A stretch of 64,000 nt of DNA from Pueribacillus sp041725775 (GCF_041725775.1 NZ_JBEUEL010000010.1:30912-94911), one strand, 5' to 3'. Positions 1-9,663 are shown, numbered from the stretch's first letter. Notes: generated from the sequence alone by a model not told the origin. Numbers and translations are program-made.

Positions 1-1523
1 TTGCAAATGGCTTCTCAATTTACCTTTTAAACTATGTAGGACAAGGGATTGTGGCTGAGTTGCGCAAACGCCTGTGGACGAAATTTCTTCGTTTGCCTGT
101 TCCATATTATGATCGAACGCGAACAGGAGATATGATTAGCCGCATGACAAATGATACCGGAGTTTTGAAAAATTTAATTACCGACCATGTGACGAATTTT
201 TTTACCGGGATTATTTCCATTATCGGGTCAGTTGCCATTTTGTTATATCTTGATTGGAAAATGACCTTGATTATGCTAACGGCGGCCCCGCTTACGCTAT
301 TTATTCTTTTTCCGCTCGGCGGACAAATGTATAAAATTTCGAAAGGTTTACAAGACGAAACAGCCGCGTTCACGACGACAATTAGCCAAGTGCTCTCAGA
401 AATACGTCTTGTGAAAGCATCAAATGCAGAAAGGATAGAAAAAGCGAACGGACAGGAAGGAATTCGTAATTTGTTTCGTTTCGGTTTAAGAGAAGGGAAA
501 GTACAGGCCCTCATTTCTCCGTTAGTTTCGTTCGTATTAATGGCACTACTTGTAGTCATTATCGGATATGGTGGTGTGAGGGTGTCGTCTGGTGCTCTAA
601 CCCCTGGTGATCTTGTCGCATTTATTTTATATTTATTTCAAATTATGATGCCGATGGTACAGTTTTCTACGTTTTTCACGGAATTGCAAAAGGCAAAAGG
701 AGCGACAGAACGAATTATTCGTACGCTAGAACATCCAGAGGAAGACTTTGTATCAGGTGTCGAGGTGACAGAGACCGATTTACCGATTGTCGCTGAAGGA
801 TTAACGTTCGGATATGAAAACGAGCAGTATGTTTTGCAAGATTTAAATTTTACAATTCAACAAGGGAAAGCAACCGCAATTGTTGGACCGAGTGGGAGTG
901 GGAAAACGACGCTGTTTGCTTTGCTTGAACGGTACTATAAACCAAATGAAGGAACGATCTATTTTGGAACAACACCAATCCATCGGTTTTCCTTGCGTTC
1001 ATGGCGCCGTCTGTTCGGGTATGTTTCACAAGAAAGCCCGATTATTGCTGGGACGATACGTGAAAATATTTGTTACGGCCTTGAGGAAGAAGTGAATGAA
1101 GAAGCTCTTCGTAACGCAGCAAAAATGGCATACGCTGATGAATTTATCGGCTCGTTTCCTGATGGATATGAAACAGAAGTCGGGGAACGAGGAATGAAGC
1201 TGTCAGGAGGACAAAGACAACGAATCGGAATTGCAAGAGCATTGTTGCGTAATCCAAAAATTTTAATGCTTGATGAGGCGACTTCAAGTTTAGACAGCCA
1301 GTCGGAAATTTACGTACAAAAAGCGTTGCAAAATTTGATGCGAGGGCGTACGACACTCGTCATCGCGCACCGCTTGTCAACAGTCGTTGATGCCGACCAG
1401 ATTTTATTTTTAGATCAAGGGAAGTTAACGGGTGTCGGAACACACGAAGAACTCTATGCAACACACGAGAAATACCGTACGTTTGCGACACAGCAGTTAA
1501 GAATGAAAGAACATGGAGATTAG
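1..1523 (+). CDS. ABC multidrug exporter (BmrA/MsbA-type half transporter), 5' end cut off
   Basis: Fused membrane and ATPase half-transporter that would work as a homodimer exporting hydrophobic compounds. The reading frame is open from base 3 with no start in view; the residues before the GTG at 51 (GFSIYLLNYVGQ...) are typical of the loop leading into this conserved block, so the GTG is internal and the true start lies upstream. Counting from 51, membrane helices fill about residues 40-215, Walker A GPSGSGKTT is near 277, the signature LSGGQRQR near 384, Walker B ILMLDEATSS near 405 and the H-loop IAHRLS near 440. About 507 residues are visible; BmrA has 589, so roughly 80 are missing. The substrate cannot be told from sequence. 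Confidence 0.9.
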   Translation, partial: ANGFSIYLLNYVGQGIVAELRKRLWTKFLRLPVPYYDRTRTGDMISRMTNDTGVLKNLITDHVTNFFTGIISIIGSVAILLYLDWKMTLIMLTAAPLTLFILFPLGGQMYKISKGLQDETAAFTTTISQVLSEIRLVKASNAERIEKANGQEGIRNLFRFGLREGKVQALISPLVSFVLMALLVVIIGYGGVRVSSGALTPGDLVAFILYLFQIMMPMVQFSTFFTELQKAKGATERIIRTLEHPEEDFVSGVEVTETDLPIVAEGLTFGYENEQYVLQDLNFTIQQGKATAIVGPSGSGKTTLFALLERYYKPNEGTIYFGTTPIHRFSLRSWRRLFGYVSQESPIIAGTIRENICYGLEEEVNEEALRNAAKMAYADEFIGSFPDGYETEVGERGMKLSGGQRQRIGIARALLRNPKILMLDEATSSLDSQSEIYVQKALQNLMRGRTTLVIAHRLSTVVDADQILFLDQGKLTGVGTHEELYATHEKYRTFATQQLRMKEHGD

Positions 1524-1544
1524 GGAGAGAAGTATTCATCGATT

Positions 1545-1998
1545 ATGGATATAAAACTACTACAGTTCATTAATGGTTTAGCCGAAAAGTCAACCGTCCT
1601 AGACACTTTTTTTATTTATCTTACAAATTACGGATCGATTCTCTTTGTTTTCATTTTGTTTATCATTTGGTTTTCAAAGAAAAATAAGCTAGAAATGCGC
1701 CGATCCGTCATCAAAAATCTCATTGAGTTGGTCTATTTCCGTGAACGTCCATTTGTAAATGAGTCGGTTTCATTGCTCATTGATAAATCGGAAGAGAGTA
1801 CGTCTTTTCTGAGCAATCATGCAGCGGGGCATTTGCAATTGCGTTTGCACTCTGGTGGAGAAGATAGAAGTATGGAGCTGCGGCGCTTTTTTAGCATTTT
1901 TACTCGCACTTTCAAGAGTGTATGTTGGGGTTCATTATCCATTTGACGTTGTCAGTGGTGTACTTGTTGCCCTTATTGCGTTCTTGCTTGTTAGATAG
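1545..1998 (+). pseudogene. bcrC: Broken bcrC-like undecaprenyl-diphosphate phosphatase
   Basis: Remnant of a PAP2-family membrane phosphatase of the BcrC type (recycles undecaprenyl diphosphate, gives bacitracin resistance). The N-terminus MDIKLLQFINGLAEKS and the motifs YFRERPFVN and SNHAAG are in the first frame. The stretch between the second helix and YFRERP is about 30 residues too short. After SNHAAG the reading shifts at the G run 1826-1829, meets an in-frame TAG at 1865-1867, and shifts again at the T run 1887-1892, after which SRVYVGVHYPFD continues to the stop at 1996-1998. An internal deletion, two frameshifts and a stop make it non-functional. It sits 22 bases after the exporter gene. 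Confidence 0.85.
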
Positions 1999-2081
1999 CA
2001 ACAAGAGCGTCTCAGTCGTGTCTTTCAAATGGCACTTAACTGTTTTCGGAAAATCGAAGATAAAGTACTTGGTTGGAAATG

Positions 2082-2105
2082 AAAAAGGCAGCCCATGGGG
2101 CTGCT
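2082..2105 (-). terminator. Rho-independent terminator of the nitroreductase gene
   Basis: Seven-base-pair stem GCAGCCC/GGGCTGC (2088-2094 with 2098-2104) around a three-base loop. On the minus strand it is followed by TTTTTC, and it lies 15 bases past the nitroreductase stop. Confidence 0.8.
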
Positions 2106-2119
2106 GTTTAATTTTGAAA

Positions 2120-2674
2120 TTAAAAATATGTGAGTTTTTCTCTAATATCTGTTCGTTTTCTCTCTGGAATTCGAGCGTTTTTATCGAAGTATCCGATTTG
2201 CAACATCCCGATAATTTTTTCGTCTTTGTCGACATCAAGTTCTGCGTAAAATCTCGGATCATAAATAAAATTAGGCGTTTTCCAAACCATCCCGAGTTTT
2301 TTTTCCCAAGCAAGTAGTTGCAAGTTTTGAATGAAGCAACTCGTTGCAGCGAAGTTTTCATCAAATTGTTTTTGACGTGGGTCTGTTTTCATGATGACGA
2401 TAAGAAATGCTGGAACGTCTTTAAATTTATTCAACATTTGTTCATGTTGGCTTTTTGGTAAACAAGTTAAAATTGAATCGAGAAATGCTTCTTTTCGATC
2501 GTTGGAGATAAATATAAAGCGCCAAGGCTCACGAAGTCCGTGGTTTGGAGCCCATGCGGCGTCGTTCAACAATGAGATCATCAATTCCTTGTCCACTTCT
2601 TTTTGAATGTAGCCTGATTTGACTGAACGTCTGTCGCGTATGAGTTCAGACACAGATTGGATCGTTTCCTTCAC
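2120..2674 (-). CDS. Nitroreductase-family FMN oxidoreductase
   Basis: 184-residue protein of the nitroreductase superfamily, FMN-dependent NAD(P)H oxidoreductases acting as homodimers in the cytosol. Family marks are the N-terminal RDRRSVKSG (phosphate-binding RRS), the conserved AAWAPNHGLREPWRF block near residues 40-55, and the C-terminal MLQIGYFD segment. The start is a GTG preceded on the minus strand by GGAGTG. It is transcribed away from the siderophore operon, and the gap between them contains the Fur-type promoter, so regulation by iron is possible but unproven. The physiological substrate is unknown. Confidence 0.85.
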   Translation of the reverse strand: MKETIQSVSELIRDRRSVKSGYIQKEVDKELMISLLNDAAWAPNHGLREPWRFIFISNDRKEAFLDSILTCLPKSQHEQMLNKFKDVPAFLIVIMKTDPRQKQFDENFAATSCFIQNLQLLAWEKKLGMVWKTPNFIYDPRFYAELDVDKDEKIIGMLQIGYFDKNARIPERKRTDIREKLTYF

Positions 2675-2712
2675 AGTTTGTTCACTCCATCAAAATATTT
2701 TTATTAAAAGTA

Positions 2713-2741
2713 TTGACAGTGATAATGAGATTCATTATCAT
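2713..2741 (+). promoter_or_regulatory. Sigma-A promoter overlapped by a Fur box
   Basis: TTGACA (2713-2718), a 17-base spacer and TATCAT (2736-2741) form a good sigma-A promoter. The dyad TGATAATGAGATTCATTATC (from 2720) covers the spacer and -10 and closely matches the Bacillus Fur consensus, so iron-bound Fur would block RNA polymerase. It lies about 160 bases before the siderophore permease gene. Confidence 0.88.
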
Positions 2742-2902
2742 TTTAATTGAGAATAGTTTTCATTTATTGCGAGGCTGGAGAGTTGGTGCCCCCTTTTCTC
2801 TACCAGTCTCTTTTGACAAGGGCTTATTTATCTCTATTGTATCTCAATGGCTACAATTGTAAAATGAAGCTACTTGCAACTATGTAAAAAAGGAAACGTG
2901 CA

Positions 2903-3856
2903 ATGAAAATTCGCTATTTAGTATTTGCACTGATTATTTTGTCAATCGGCTCTTTATTTATAGGGGTAACGTCAATTTCAATTTTTGACTTATTTCGTTT
3001 GGACGATAATCAAGTGCAAGTTTTACTTGTCAGTCGGCTTCCACGGCTCATTAGTATCATTATTGCAGGCGCAAGCATGAGCATTAGTGGATTAATTATG
3101 CAGCAGTTAAGCAGAAATAAGTTTGTATCACCAACAACGGCAGGTACGATGGATTCGGCTAGGCTCGGGATTCTCATCTCCATGTTGTTGTTTGCATCAG
3201 CAAGTTCTTTACAGAAAATGCTCGTTGCATTTGTGTTTGCATTACTCGGCACGTTCATATTTATGAAGATTTTAGAAAAAATTAAATTTAAAGATGCTAT
3301 TTTCATCCCACTTGTCGGTCTAATGTTTGGTAATATTGTTAATTCGATTGCGACCTTTTTTGCGTATAAACATGATCTTATTCAAAATATGGCAACATGG
3401 TTACTCGGGGATTTCTCAATGATTATGAAAGGTCGTTTTGAATTAATGTACATTAGTATCCCACTTATGATTGTTGCGTACTTATTTGCAAATAAGTTTA
3501 CGATCGCTGGGATGGGTGAAGACTTCTCAAAAAATTTAGGCTTGAACTACCGACAAGTTGTTAACATTGGCTTAACGATCGTTGCACTCGTTACCGCATC
3601 GGTTGTGCTAACAGTTGGAATGATTCCGTTTTTAGGCTTAATCATTCCGAATATCGTTACGATCTACCAAGGAGATCATTTGCGTAACAGCTTGATGCAT
3701 ACCGCGTTACTCGGTGCTGTCTTTGTATTGTTTTGTGATATTCTCGGCCGTGTTATCATTTATCCGTTTGAAATACCAATTAGTTTAACAGTTGGCGTCA
3801 TAGGAAGCGGGATTTTTATTTATCTTCTGATGAGGAGAAGGGCATATGGGCTATAA
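2903..3856 (+). CDS. yclN: Petrobactin-type siderophore ABC transporter permease YclN
   Basis: 317-residue FecCD-family permease with about nine hydrophobic segments, one half of the membrane channel that imports a ferric siderophore. The sequence strongly recalls B. subtilis YclN (RLPRLISIIIAGASMSISGLIMQQ near residues 45-70, NKFVSPTTAGTMDSARLGI, and the EAA-like PFLGLIIPNIVTIYQGD). The start follows AAGGAAA. It overlaps the next permease by 11 bases and lies behind a Fur-controlled promoter, so it should be expressed under iron limitation. Petrobactin or a related catecholate is inferred from the family. Confidence 0.88.
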   Translation: MKIRYLVFALIILSIGSLFIGVTSISIFDLFRLDDNQVQVLLVSRLPRLISIIIAGASMSISGLIMQQLSRNKFVSPTTAGTMDSARLGILISMLLFASASSLQKMLVAFVFALLGTFIFMKILEKIKFKDAIFIPLVGLMFGNIVNSIATFFAYKHDLIQNMATWLLGDFSMIMKGRFELMYISIPLMIVAYLFANKFTIAGMGEDFSKNLGLNYRQVVNIGLTIVALVTASVVLTVGMIPFLGLIIPNIVTIYQGDHLRNSLMHTALLGAVFVLFCDILGRVIIYPFEIPISLTVGVIGSGIFIYLLMRRRAYGL

Positions 3857-4796
3857 ATCGAAAACAGTTGTACTCGGTGTGTTATCCGTTCTGCTCATTC
3901 TCGCCTTTCTATTCTATGATGTCGGAACAAATTGGCAGTATATCTTGTCCAAAAGGACGGCGAAGGTTCTTGCTATTGTTTTGACTGGCGGTGCAATTGC
4001 GTTCTCGACTGTTATTTTTCAAACGATTACGAACAACCGCATTTTGACGCCTAATATTATGGGGTTTGATTCACTTTACTTGCTTATCCAAACCGTCATC
4101 GTCTTTTTACTTGGCTCAACGACCTTAACTATGATGAACAACAATGTTCATTTTTTAATGACAGTTGGGATTATGGTCGTATTCGCTCTATTGTTGTATA
4201 AAATTTTATTTAAGCGTAATGACCAAAATATCTATTTTCTTTTATTAATTGGAATTATTTTTGGCACGTTTTTTGAAAGTTTTTCTTCGTTTATGCAAGT
4301 GTTAATTGATCCGAATGAGTTCCAAATTGTGCAAGACCGCATGTTTGCTAGCTTTAATAACATAAAAACAGACTTACTTCTCGTTGCAAGTATTTTAATT
4401 GTTCTTGTCACGCTTTACTTTGTACCATTTATGAAATATCTGGATGTATTGGCATTAGGACGAGAGCACGCGGTTAACTTAGGCGTTGATTATGACTATG
4501 TTGTGAAAAGACTTCTTATCGTTGTTGCGATTTTAATTTCAATTGCGACAGCACTCGTCGGCCCGATTACTTTTTTAGGTCTTCTCGTCGTCAATGTGAC
4601 ATATGAGTTTTTAAAAACGTACCGTCATTCGTTTTTAATTATTAGCTCGATCTTTATTGCGATTATTGCTCTCGTTGGCGGTCAACTCGTTGTTGAGCGA
4701 ATTTTTACGTTTTCAACGACATTAAGCGTTATTTTAAACTTCGTCGGCGGTGTTTATTTTATTTACTTATTGCTAAAGGAGAATAAATCATGGTAA
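3846..4796 (+). CDS. yclO: Siderophore ABC transporter permease YclO
   Basis: 316-residue second FecCD-family permease, partner of YclN. It has a run of membrane helices and the ATPase-contact region ALVGPITFLGLLVVNVTYEFLKTYRH near residues 235-260. The start overlaps the end of yclN and the end overlaps yclP by seven bases, showing tight translational coupling. B. subtilis has the same gene order. Confidence 0.88.
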   Translation: MGYKSKTVVLGVLSVLLILAFLFYDVGTNWQYILSKRTAKVLAIVLTGGAIAFSTVIFQTITNNRILTPNIMGFDSLYLLIQTVIVFLLGSTTLTMMNNNVHFLMTVGIMVVFALLLYKILFKRNDQNIYFLLLIGIIFGTFFESFSSFMQVLIDPNEFQIVQDRMFASFNNIKTDLLLVASILIVLVTLYFVPFMKYLDVLALGREHAVNLGVDYDYVVKRLLIVVAILISIATALVGPITFLGLLVVNVTYEFLKTYRHSFLIISSIFIAIIALVGGQLVVERIFTFSTTLSVILNFVGGVYFIYLLLKENKSW

Positions 4797-5551
4797 TGGT
4801 AAAAAGTGTTTCAAAAAAATATGGCGAGAAAAAAGTGATTGAAAATGTTTCTGTGAAGATCGCAAAAGGAAAAATTACTTCTTTTATCGGACCAAACGGT
4901 GCTGGTAAAAGTACACTACTGTCCATGATTAGCCGTCTAATTGAAAATGATGAAGGTGAGATTTACATTGATAGTCGAAATATAAGAAAATGTAAAAATA
5001 ATACGCTTGCAAAAAAAATCTCGACTTTAAAGCAATCGAATCATATTAATTTAAAATTAACGATTCGTGAGCTCGTTTCTTTCGGTCGGTTCCCATATTC
5101 GCAAGGAAGATTAACAGAACAAGACTGGGAGCACGTTGACGAAGCGATTCATTATATGGAGCTAGAAGATATCCAACATAAATACCTTGATGAATTAAGT
5201 GGAGGCCAGAGACAGCGTGCTTATATCGCAATGGTCATCGCGCAAGATACAGAATATATTTTACTTGACGAGCCGTTGAATAACTTAGATATGAAACATT
5301 CTGTGCAAATTATGAAAACGTTGCGACGTTTAGTTGATGAGCTTGGAAAGACAGTCATCATCGTCATTCATGACATTAACTTTGCTTCGGTTTATTCTGA
5401 CTATATCGTTGCACTTAAAGATGGAAAAATCGTCAAAGAAGGGTCAACGGCTGAAATGATTAATCGCGAAGTGCTACGTGAAATTTACGATATGGATATG
5501 CAAATCCAAGAAGATCGAAACTGCAACAAAATTTGCGTCTATTTCGCTTAG
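4790..5551 (+). CDS. yclP: Siderophore ABC transporter ATPase YclP
   Basis: 253-residue ATPase powering ferric-siderophore import. Walker A GPNGAGKST is near residue 35, the Q-loop LKQSNHINLKLT near 85, signature LSGGQRQRAYIA near 136, Walker B YILLDEPLNNLD near 156 and the H-loop IVIHDINFAS near 192. It overlaps yclO and is followed directly by a terminator, so the binding-protein gene downstream is expressed from its own Fur-box promoter region or by partial read-through. Confidence 0.88.
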   Translation: MVMVKSVSKKYGEKKVIENVSVKIAKGKITSFIGPNGAGKSTLLSMISRLIENDEGEIYIDSRNIRKCKNNTLAKKISTLKQSNHINLKLTIRELVSFGRFPYSQGRLTEQDWEHVDEAIHYMELEDIQHKYLDELSGGQRQRAYIAMVIAQDTEYILLDEPLNNLDMKHSVQIMKTLRRLVDELGKTVIIVIHDINFASVYSDYIVALKDGKIVKEGSTAEMINREVLREIYDMDMQIQEDRNCNKICVYFA

Positions 5552-5555
5552 AAAG

Positions 5556-5594
5556 AAAGCTTTGCTTACAGATTATTTTGTGAGCAAAGCTTTT
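5556..5594 (+). terminator. Terminator between yclP and yclQ
   Basis: Eleven-base-pair stem AAAGCTTTGCT/AGCAAAGCTTT (5556-5566 with 5583-5593), 16-base loop, ending in TTTT. It would reduce transcription from the permease/ATPase genes into the binding-protein gene. Confidence 0.7.
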
Positions 5595-5608
5595 AAAAGA
5601 AAACCTAT

Positions 5609-5629
5609 TGAGAACGATTATCGTTTTCA
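5609..5629 (+). promoter_or_regulatory. Second Fur box, upstream of yclQ
   Basis: A 21-base dyad reading TGAGAACGATTATCGTTTTC from 5609 is a near-palindrome of the Fur type. It sits after the terminator and about 95 bases before yclQ, giving the binding protein separate iron control. Confidence 0.82.
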
Positions 5630-5723
5630 TTTCATTGAAAGGGGGAATGTGGACATATACATAAAAGGGGAAAATTATTTGTTAAAAATAAAATAAAATA
5701 AACTGTTTCGAGGTGAAGAAAAA

Positions 5724-6665
5724 ATGAAAAAAGTAAGTTTATACATTCTATTGGCTGTATTGGCATTATTTGTCGTGGCTTGTGGTAGTAACAATGATGG
5801 CGAAAATACAGAGGAGTCTGCAGGCGATACGACGGTTACGATCACTCATGAACTCGGAGAAACATCCGTTAAGAAAAATCCAGAAAAGATTGTCGTTTTT
5901 GATTTTGGAATTCTCGATTCACTTAATGAACTGGGTGTAGAGGTTTCTGGCTTGCCGAAAATGGTAATTCCTCCATACTTATCAAAATATGAAGATGAAA
6001 CATATGAAAATCTTGGTAGTTTAAAAGAGCCTGATTTTGAGAAAATTGCAGAAATTCAACCAGAGTTAATCATTATTTCCGGACGCCAGGCAGACCTTTA
6101 TGATCAATTTGCAGAAATTGCACCTACTATCTATATGCAACTTGATACAGCAAACTATATTGAATCATTTAAAGGGAATATGAAAACGTTAGGGGAAATT
6201 TTTGAAAAGGAAGCAGAAGTTGATGCACAGCTTGCCGAAATCGATGAGTCTATTCAAGCTCTAAATGAAAAAGCTTCTGCAAGCGAAGTCAATGCGCTAA
6301 TTGTTCTTGCGAATGAAGGTAAAGTGAGTGCATACGGACCGAACTCTCGCTTTGGACTCATTCATGACGTCTTTGGAATGCAACCTGTAGATGAAAGTAT
6401 CGAAGATTCAACACATGGCCAAAGCATTTCATTTGAATATATTGTTGAAAAGGATCCCGACTACTTATACGTTATCGATCGGGGCGCTGCGATTGGTGAA
6501 GAATCATCTGCAAAACAAGTTGTAGAAAACGAATTAGTGAAAAATACAAAAGCGTATAAAGAGGGAAATATCGTTTACCTTGATCCGAGTTATTGGTACC
6601 TTTCTGGCGGAGGATTCGTATCCGTAAAGGAAATGATTAAAGAAATTGATGAAAGTTTACAATAA
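5724..6665 (+). CDS. yclQ: Siderophore-binding lipoprotein YclQ
   Basis: 313-residue extracellular binding protein that captures the ferric siderophore for YclNOP. The N-terminus is a lipoprotein signal with lipobox VVAC (Cys20), followed by a polar linker and a TroA/FepB-type fold: EKIVVFDFGILDSLNELGVEVSGLP near residues 53-75 and ELIIISGRQ near 113. The start follows GAGGTG. Membrane anchoring on the outer face is expected. It resembles B. subtilis YclQ (petrobactin); a related catecholate is possible. Confidence 0.88.
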   Translation: MKKVSLYILLAVLALFVVACGSNNDGENTEESAGDTTVTITHELGETSVKKNPEKIVVFDFGILDSLNELGVEVSGLPKMVIPPYLSKYEDETYENLGSLKEPDFEKIAEIQPELIIISGRQADLYDQFAEIAPTIYMQLDTANYIESFKGNMKTLGEIFEKEAEVDAQLAEIDESIQALNEKASASEVNALIVLANEGKVSAYGPNSRFGLIHDVFGMQPVDESIEDSTHGQSISFEYIVEKDPDYLYVIDRGAAIGEESSAKQVVENELVKNTKAYKEGNIVYLDPSYWYLSGGGFVSVKEMIKEIDESLQ

Positions 6666-6675
6666 TTTAATTGAT

Positions 6676-6706
6676 GGCGACATCTTATGGTGTCGTCTAC
6701 TTTTTT
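6676..6706 (+). terminator. Terminator after yclQ
   Basis: Nine-pair stem GGCGACATC/GGTGTCGTC with two G-U pairs, four-base loop, and a T6 run shortly after (6701-6706). Confidence 0.75.
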
Positions 6707-7107
6707 ATAAATCTGGCATAGTTATGTATTGATGTCGAAATCAAGCAAAACCTCGTCGTCAAGGGCTTTGACGTTTAATAAAGTCGCTTCTTATTAAGGG
6801 ATAAAAATTTCATATTTACCTCTTCCTTCCTAGAATCTTTGAGCACTTCACCGAACGTAAGTCCCTTTTATTGTTGGTAAATTTATGGTAGTTTATTTCA
6901 TAGAGATCCTCTCTCTTATGCAAACTTAATCAAATAAAAAGAGAGTCTTTTTTGTGCTTATAGCTCCTAGCGGGTTTTTGTTTGCTCGTATATTCTCTTC
7001 AAGCATGATTTGAAGGGAATATGTTTACGCATTTTACTCATACAAAATATTTAAAAAAACATGAATTTTTCATTAAGTTAAATATTACGGTATGAGTAGG
7101 AATGTAC
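6707..7107. other. Intergenic stretch without a recognised gene
   Basis: About 400 bases with no convincing coding frame. A weak hairpin, CTCTCTT with AAGAGAG followed by TCTTTTTT near 6912-6953, is the only structure seen. The promoter of the next gene probably lies in the AT-rich part after 7000. Confidence 0.4.
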
Positions 7108-8859
7108 ATGATAAGGATGAGTGAAGTGGAAAAACAAACGAGAATTTCTGATTTGGAAAAAAGGGTCGAATTACTCGAGAAAGAAGTTCGCTTGTTACGC
7201 TCTCAAATACGAACAACAACGCAACCTGTCCAGCAAATAGAAATGAGACAACAAAAACCGGAACAGATAAAGAAAAAAAGAGAATCAGTTTCGATACAGC
7301 CACAACCAAGTATACAACTTGGGAAGTCACAATTGGAAGCAAAAAATAAAAAAGAGCTTGATTTAGAACATCTCATTGGAAAAGTCTGGTTGCCACGAAT
7401 TTTTATTTTTGTGCTTTTAATCGGTGTGATTTGGGGATTTAAGGCAGCGGTTGAAGGTGGCTATTTGAATGAACAAGTTCGTGTCATCATCGGGTTTGTT
7501 GCTTCGGGGGCATTTTTGTTTTTTGGAGAACGAGAAACGAAGAAAAGTCGCAATGCACTTGGACACGTATTGCTTGCAGGCTCTGTTGCGGTATTAATTT
7601 TGACGACGTTCGCAATGCATATGTTATACGGTTTTATCCCGACTACATTTGCGTTTATGTTAAATGTAATTTGGCTTGCACTTGGCATGTATTTGTCCCA
7701 TCGACATCAGTCGCAGCCATTAGCTGTTTTATCTGCCATTGTCGGAGTACTCGTTCCGTTTTTAGTGAAGAGTGTTAGCCCGAATATCGTGTTTCTTGTC
7801 GGGTATGAAGTGATACTGTACAGTTTGTTTTTAATGTATGCGATTCGGAAACGCTATCTCGTTTTGTACTACACGTCCGCAGTTTTATTACAAATTATAT
7901 TATTGATTACGTATTTATTAGTTGGTCATATAAGAGTGGCAAACGAAGAAAAAGTGTGGGTAATCGGTGCTCTCGTTCAACATTTGTTGCTGTTGGCTAC
8001 ATATCATTATTCGAATCACTTTATGAAGCATCAAATGGGTCTGTTGTTTGCCACGTTTATTGCTACAATATTTTGGTTTCAATCGATGATTTCGATTGAT
8101 GGATACGGACTTATCTTACTTGGTTTCTTTCTTTTGTACGTCATATTATCTGCACTTTACTGGGAACGGAAAAAAGACAAGCAACCAGTTTTTCTCTCAC
8201 TCGCGACGTTTTCACTTTTGTTGTTTTTTATGTCAACACTTGAGTATAGTGAATGGCTTCCACCTATCCTCATGCTGCAAGGAATTGTCGCGATTTATAT
8301 CGGGCTAAAGACGTTGTCGCGATTGCAACTTTTATCGGGATTGCTTGTCTATATTATCGGAGCTTTTTCAGCTTTATATTTGCTCATTGAAGGCATTCAA
8401 AGTGTGTTTTCAATCGGGTCATTTACGTGGATAATCGGTTTAGGAACGCTGTACACATTAAATTGGCTAATCCGAGAACACAAACAGAAATTCAATAAAT
8501 TGTTTGACTGGAATATTGATGAGCCGGTATTAAATGCTGTCTTCTATTTGCTCATTGCTCTCGGAAGCTTGATTTTTATTACGAATGTTTCATATGTAGC
8601 GACGGAGAATTGGACTTTACAAGCTCGGCATATTACAGCTTCTGTCGTTTGGATCGTTTATGCCGGAATCGGGCTCATTGTCGGGGTTATGCGTCAATAT
8701 AAGCCGTTGCGAATTTCTGCAATTGTTTTAGTATTTATGACACTTATGAAAGTTGTCATTATCGATTTGCCGGACTTATCCATCCCCACTCGTGCAGCGC
8801 TTTTTATCGGATTAGGTGCTGTTGGACTTGTCATGTCACGAATTTTTTATAAAAAGTAG
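7108..8859 (+). CDS. DUF2339 polytopic membrane protein
   Basis: About 583 residues. The first 35 residues form a charged heptad-like coiled coil (VEKQTRISDLEKRVELLEKE), followed by a basic Gln-rich linker to about residue 85, then some 14-16 hydrophobic segments to the C-terminus. This layout is that of the DUF2339 family, whose function is not known. The ATG at 7108 is preferred over 7102 because GAGTAGGA ends at 7101 and only 7108 has correct spacing. It stands alone between two terminators. Confidence 0.75.
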   Translation: MIRMSEVEKQTRISDLEKRVELLEKEVRLLRSQIRTTTQPVQQIEMRQQKPEQIKKKRESVSIQPQPSIQLGKSQLEAKNKKELDLEHLIGKVWLPRIFIFVLLIGVIWGFKAAVEGGYLNEQVRVIIGFVASGAFLFFGERETKKSRNALGHVLLAGSVAVLILTTFAMHMLYGFIPTTFAFMLNVIWLALGMYLSHRHQSQPLAVLSAIVGVLVPFLVKSVSPNIVFLVGYEVILYSLFLMYAIRKRYLVLYYTSAVLLQIILLITYLLVGHIRVANEEKVWVIGALVQHLLLLATYHYSNHFMKHQMGLLFATFIATIFWFQSMISIDGYGLILLGFFLLYVILSALYWERKKDKQPVFLSLATFSLLLFFMSTLEYSEWLPPILMLQGIVAIYIGLKTLSRLQLLSGLLVYIIGAFSALYLLIEGIQSVFSIGSFTWIIGLGTLYTLNWLIREHKQKFNKLFDWNIDEPVLNAVFYLLIALGSLIFITNVSYVATENWTLQARHITASVVWIVYAGIGLIVGVMRQYKPLRISAIVLVFMTLMKVVIIDLPDLSIPTRAALFIGLGAVGLVMSRIFYKK

Positions 8860-8864
8860 TAAGA

Positions 8865-8903
8865 AATCCCCTCTCTTATTTTCAAAGAATAGGAGAGGGG
8901 ATT
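8865..8903. terminator. Strong hairpin after the DUF2339 gene
   Basis: Sixteen-pair perfect stem AATCCCCTCTCTTATT with its complement at 8888-8903, seven-base loop. The downstream T content is low, but position and stability suggest a terminator. Confidence 0.7.
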
Positions 8904-9663
8904 AAGTTCCTATAAGGCAAATATGTGATGAGGTAAACTTTGCTCCTAACTTGTCGTGCTATTAAGAAAAACACCAGAATTGTACATAAGAACTGTGGAT
9001 AATAGCATTGGTTCTAGAATTACTGTATACATATTGACCATCTTCAGTAGCTTTATTTAGAAGGGTAGCCATAAGAAATGATGGGAATAAAAAGTATAGG
9101 AACTAGAACCTATTGATAGCGAATGTTGCTAAGATTTAGATACCCGGGTACATCGGGTTCTACTTATACTGATCCAACTGTTATGTAAGCCTAGTAGAAG
9201 CTTACTCACCATAAGGATTTTCTTATCCATTTATCCCAAGAAACAGCCGATATTCTAAAAATGGTTTGTGTAAGTATCATAGACACAGTGAACAGTTGTA
9301 AGAATTGTATGCTCATCTAAAATGTTCCAGAACATATATACCAAGCACACTTGCAGACCGATATACGATGTGTATGATTGCATTGAATACTGCAAGTGGG
9401 CTGACACATAAATCTTACATGAAAGGAATTACATAATACCGGTAATTCCTTTTCCTTGGGAACTGATAGTGACGAAAACTACATTTGTAACAGTAACACT
9501 AAGCCAGTCAGCTTGTTGAGAGCAGTGAGGATAAAGATATTCGAAAGCGTTTTTAGTCGTGTCATTTAGGTGTTAAACAAACGTTTGATTAAATAGGCAG
9601 CGCGAACCTCTCGCGGAAAAGTCCGTCCTAATGATATACTGAAAGAATTGAAGGAAGAAAAGG
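8904..9663. other. 760-base gap, probably decayed sequence
   Basis: No coding frame of useful length on either strand; many stops in all frames. A sigma-A-like -10 TGATATACT near 9634-9642 probably belongs to the MFS gene. The stretch may be an eroded gene or insertion sequence, but no family could be recognised. Confidence 0.35.

Noticed and set aside
6707..7107. Short minus-strand frame with GGAAGAGGTAAATATG
   Set aside because: Only 13 codons after that ATG before a stop; no family match.
8904..9663. Possible eroded insertion sequence or coding remnant
   Set aside because: All frames are full of stops. A 36-codon minus-strand frame starting near 9074 has no ribosome site or recognisable family.
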